Source of the DNA: Methanosarcina acetivorans C2A
GTDB taxonomy: Archaea; Halobacteriota; Methanosarcinia; Methanosarcinales; Methanosarcinaceae
Assembly: GCF_000007345.1 (NCBI RefSeq)
Contig: NC_003552.1
Span: forward strand, 4,836,001 to 4,900,000
Length of the DNA stretch: 64,000 nt
Direction of reading: 5' to 3'
Both the position numbers and the translations under genes were made by a program. Shown here piece by piece: positions 61,768-64,000 of this stretch. The notes under the pieces were generated by a model. It was given only the letters and a program-made list of their open reading frames with translations. It ran no database searches and was not told the DNA's origin. Every line of letters starts with the position of its first letter. Positions within the stretch are counted from its first letter, which is position 1.

Positions 61768-62703
61768 TCAAATTGCAAAACCAACGTCAGACTTAGATTT
61801 GATTTTTATCAATATATAATTTTTCATTTTTGATCTGGTAATATTTGCAAGCTCGGAAAGGACGACTCCTTCATCAAACTCCAGCTTTTCAATTTTCTCA
61901 TGGAACTCATCGTACGGTAGTTTGACTCTGAGTCCATCAAGCTGAAGGGTGAGAGGGGCAGGAGAGAGGACTCTTTGGATTTCCGGAACCTGGTTTTCGA
62001 TCTCTTTCATGACCCGTGCAGGAAGTACCGCAAGAGGGTCTTTTGCCTGCTGCTTGCGAATATCCGAAGCAATCTTTGAAACCCCTTCGTTGAGTTTATC
62101 GAGCGCTTCAATCTCCTCGGTCCGTCTTAACCTGTGAGAGACTCTCCCGATATTTCCGACATAGAGGTCTGCCCCGGGGACATCTTCGGTTTTCAATTCA
62201 GTAGGCCCTCCGGTAACCGCGATTGGGATCTCAATGCCTTCAAAGAGTTTCGGCTTCTTTTTTGTAATACAGTCACTGAAAGACCCGAAGGAGAAAACCG
62301 CAATATCGTGTTCGTTAATGAGCTTTCTTTCGTAGTCCATTGAGAGGGAAACCCTGCGCCCCATTCCCCTGGCGAGCCCTATCATATTGGTATTGGCTCC
62401 GGGGTGGCGGAGGTATTCTGCCACATCACAGGCCGAATGCGGGAGGTGGTGGGAAGCAAGGGTAGGGGAAACAACTGCAATCTCCACCCCTGTAAGAGGG
62501 GCTTCTATCAGGACTCCGAGCAATTCGCCAGCGAGTTTTTTTACAATATCAAGGTCTTTTTCAGGGATAAGCATTATAAGATTGACTTCCGTCCCGGTAA
62601 CTACTTTCTGAATTATGTAGCCTCCAAGGTCTTCCATCAATTCGATCAAAAGCCCGTGCTTATGGACCCCGCCGGTATAAAGATAGGGTAGGAGTACAAC
62701 CAT
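61768..62703 (-). CDS. mmp7: Methanogenesis marker protein 7
   Basis: A 311-residue protein found only in methanogens and relatives. Family sequence: YLYTGGVHKHGLLIELMEDL, SACDVAEYLRHPGANTNMIG, CITKKKPKLFEGIEIPIAVT. It belongs to the set of proteins implicated in assembling or activating methyl-coenzyme M reductase (association with McrC, component A2 and other markers is known for several). The start ATG 62703 is one base from the mmp17 stop, so the genes are coupled. Confidence 0.93.
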   Translation of the reverse strand: MVVLLPYLYTGGVHKHGLLIELMEDLGGYIIQKVVTGTEVNLIMLIPEKDLDIVKKLAGELLGVLIEAPLTGVEIAVVSPTLASHHLPHSACDVAEYLRHPGANTNMIGLARGMGRRVSLSMDYERKLINEHDIAVFSFGSFSDCITKKKPKLFEGIEIPIAVTGGPTELKTEDVPGADLYVGNIGRVSHRLRRTEEIEALDKLNEGVSKIASDIRKQQAKDPLAVLPARVMKEIENQVPEIQRVLSPAPLTLQLDGLRVKLPYDEFHEKIEKLEFDEGVVLSELANITRSKMKNYILIKIKSKSDVGFAI

Positions 62704-62704
62704 C

Positions 62705-63304
62705 TTACTTTTTCCCTCCTTCCATCAGTTCTTCGAGCATTGCTCCTGCTTCTTCGATCCATTCATGCTTCAATGCTTCCTCAGATGCCACAAAAACAAA
62801 CCGATTACCTTTATAGAGATGATAGCGGACCCTGAAACCTTCCGGAGTAGCACGAATCGCAAACTCCACAAGGTTTTCGTGAAGCCTGTGCCTGGGATCT
62901 GCAACCATCATTTCCTTAAGAAAAGCCGCCTCCTCTGCCGGTTTATCCGTGCTTACGGATACTGTCCAGCGGTCCGGCTGGCTGATATTCGCTTTTCCGT
63001 AACGCTCCCAGAGTTTCACGAGCAGTTCCGGAATGTACTGCTCTTTTTTGATAGAAATCATTACTTCCCCGGCAACAGGTTTTGCTTCCACATCAGCAAT
63101 GTCGATTGTCGTAACCCTGGTGCCAACATCTCTGAGAATGATTGCCATCTGGAAAAGTGAATCCTCAGGTCTCAGCACTACCTTGATTCGTCCGATTGCG
63201 GGGGCAAGCTTGAGACTTGCAAGGTTATCCTCGATAATCTTCCTGTAAAACTCCTGCTCCGACTCAATTGCTGACTCGACAACAAAGGTCTCAAGCGAAT
63301 CCAT
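62705..63304 (-). CDS. mmp17: Methanogenesis marker protein 17
   Basis: A 199-residue protein of the mmp17 family. Sequence: DSLETFVVESAIESEQEFYR, RDVGTRVTTIDIADVEAKPV, ENLVEFAIRATPEGFRVRYH. ATG 63304 follows GGAGTGAGGTAAAA; an upstream codon at 63337 lies within mmp15 and is unlikely. Between mmp15 (7 bases) and mmp7 (1 base), same strand; a role with the MCR activation complex is inferred from the cluster. Confidence 0.93.
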   Translation of the reverse strand: MDSLETFVVESAIESEQEFYRKIIEDNLASLKLAPAIGRIKVVLRPEDSLFQMAIILRDVGTRVTTIDIADVEAKPVAGEVMISIKKEQYIPELLVKLWERYGKANISQPDRWTVSVSTDKPAEEAAFLKEMMVADPRHRLHENLVEFAIRATPEGFRVRYHLYKGNRFVFVASEEALKHEWIEEAGAMLEELMEGGKK

Positions 63305-63311
63305 TTTTACC

Positions 63312-64000
63312 TCACTCCTCCACGTAGCCGGATGCAAGAAGTGCTGCCCCTACTGCCCCTATCAGGTGGGAGTTTGCCGGCACGAGGACGTCAATCTTGA
63401 GAAGGTCTCCAAGAGCTTTTGGGACTCCTTCGATAAGGGAGGACCCGCCTACAAGGATCAGTGGCTCTTTTACATCCACTTCCTGCAACTGCTGCTCGTA
63501 GATCTGTTCTACTACACTGTAGCAGGCTGCAGCTGCGACATCTTCAGGGGTAGCCCCCCGGGCAAGGGAGTTTACAAGGGACTGGATACCGAAGACTATG
63601 CAATAGCTGTTCATGCTTACATTTTCCTGCATACCCTTGACTGCAAGAGCCCCAAGTTCCGTAATATCCACGCCGAGCCGCTTTGAGATCATTTCAAAGA
63701 AACGCCCCGAAGCTCCGGCACAAATTCCTCCCATTGTGAACATGCCTGGAATTCCGTCTTCTACCGAGATTGCCTTGTTGTCCATACCTCCGATATCAAT
63801 GACCGTTGCAGAGCCTTTTTGCTTGTCTGCGAGGTAGACAGCTCCTTTTGAGTTGACGGTAATTTCTTCCTGAACAAGCTGGGCGTTGAAATGGTTCCCG
63901 ATAAGGAAACGCCCGTATCCAGTGGTCCCCAGAGCCTGGATTTCTTCTCTGGAAACCCCGGCTTCTTCAAGGGCCTGGGAGTAGGCTTTTTCAGCACTAT
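63312..64000 (-). CDS. mmp15: Methanogenesis marker protein 15, 5'-truncated by window end
   Basis: C-terminal 229 residues or so of mmp15, a member of the BadF/BadG/BcrA/BcrD ATPase (ASKHA) family. The frame is open to the window edge and reads [14 protein letters not shown], then [20 protein letters not shown], then [16 protein letters not shown] (phosphate-binding) and [15 protein letters not shown] with the cluster-type cysteine. Such ATPases activate low-potential metal enzymes, as RamA-like and benzoyl-CoA reductase activators do. The start lies outside the window. First visible gene of the mmp15-mmp17-mmp7 unit. Confidence 0.94.
   Translation of the reverse strand, partial: SAEKAYSQALEEAGVSREEIQALGTTGYGRFLIGNHFNAQLVQEEITVNSKGAVYLADKQKGSATVIDIGGMDNKAISVEDGIPGMFTMGGICAGASGRFFEMISKRLGVDITELGALAVKGMQENVSMNSYCIVFGIQSLVNSLARGATPEDVAAAACYSVVEQIYEQQLQEVDVKEPLILVGGSSLIEGVPKALGDLLKIDVLVPANSHLIGAVGAALLASGYVEE

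Overview
The window is chromosomal DNA of a methanogenic archaeon of the genus Methanosarcina; the species is not resolved. Markers are RamA (reductive activase for methylamine methyltransferases), AtwA, methanogenesis marker proteins 7, 17 and 15, the Ablab pair for N-epsilon-acetyl-beta-lysine, GGGP synthase for archaeal ether lipids, archaeal L40e, hypusine factor eIF5A, 7S (SRP) RNA, TATA-box promoters and the long AT-rich, repeat-laden intergenic regions typical of the genus.

Layout. 1-11.3 kb: metal, arsenic and redox stress region with a metal permease (cut by the window edge), a thioredoxin-like protein, twin-UspA protein, ACR3 arsenite exporter, an ArsR regulator, two paralogous DUF6951 proteins and two paralogous CMD (AhpD-like) proteins with cysteine tails. 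Between them lie an ORF-less group II intron (5427-6181) and a MITE with a perfect 9-bp target duplication (6494-6745). 11.4-14.7 kb: a GNAT protein and a DEAD-box helicase with a long structured leader. 14.7-18.1 kb: non-coding and repeat-rich, with a 32-bp tandem repeat, a second MITE family, an exact 232-bp-period array and a candidate 25-residue hydrophobic protein. 18.1-27.7 kb: two paralogous MacB-type export cassettes (ATPase, COG1361 surface protein, permease); the second is split by an opposite-strand MEDS histidine kinase.

28-38.5 kb: flavin reductase and flavodoxin-like genes, AtwA, MTH865, the L40e-GGGP synthase operon, purB, two homologous structured-RNA loci each behind the same palindromic TATA box, and ramA. 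38.8-46.1 kb: SRP RNA, tRNA-Ser(GCT), and a type IV pilus/secretion-like set (RAD55/KaiC-like ATPase, large secretion ATPase, TadC-like membrane protein, anchored protein). 46.1-51 kb: the osmolyte pair ablA/ablB and a KefB-type antiporter. 51.8-60.7 kb: DUF2178/HTH pair, two MM0924-like small proteins, speB-eIF5A, a complete ISL3 element, an aldehyde ferredoxin oxidoreductase, a Nudix hydrolase and a secreted matrixin-like protease. 61.1-64 kb: a third CMD protein and the mmp7-mmp17-mmp15 cluster, cut by the window end.

The most unexpected pattern is that six genes (starts proposed at 8921, 18140, 25886, 47084, 57206 and 60660) have no in-frame ATG, GTG or TTG between the upstream stop and conserved N-terminal sequence, but show ATT (five) or ACG (one) downstream of a Shine-Dalgarno sequence. 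The other leading candidates for something undescribed are the twin RNA loci at 35.5 and 36.3 kb and the 232-bp array.
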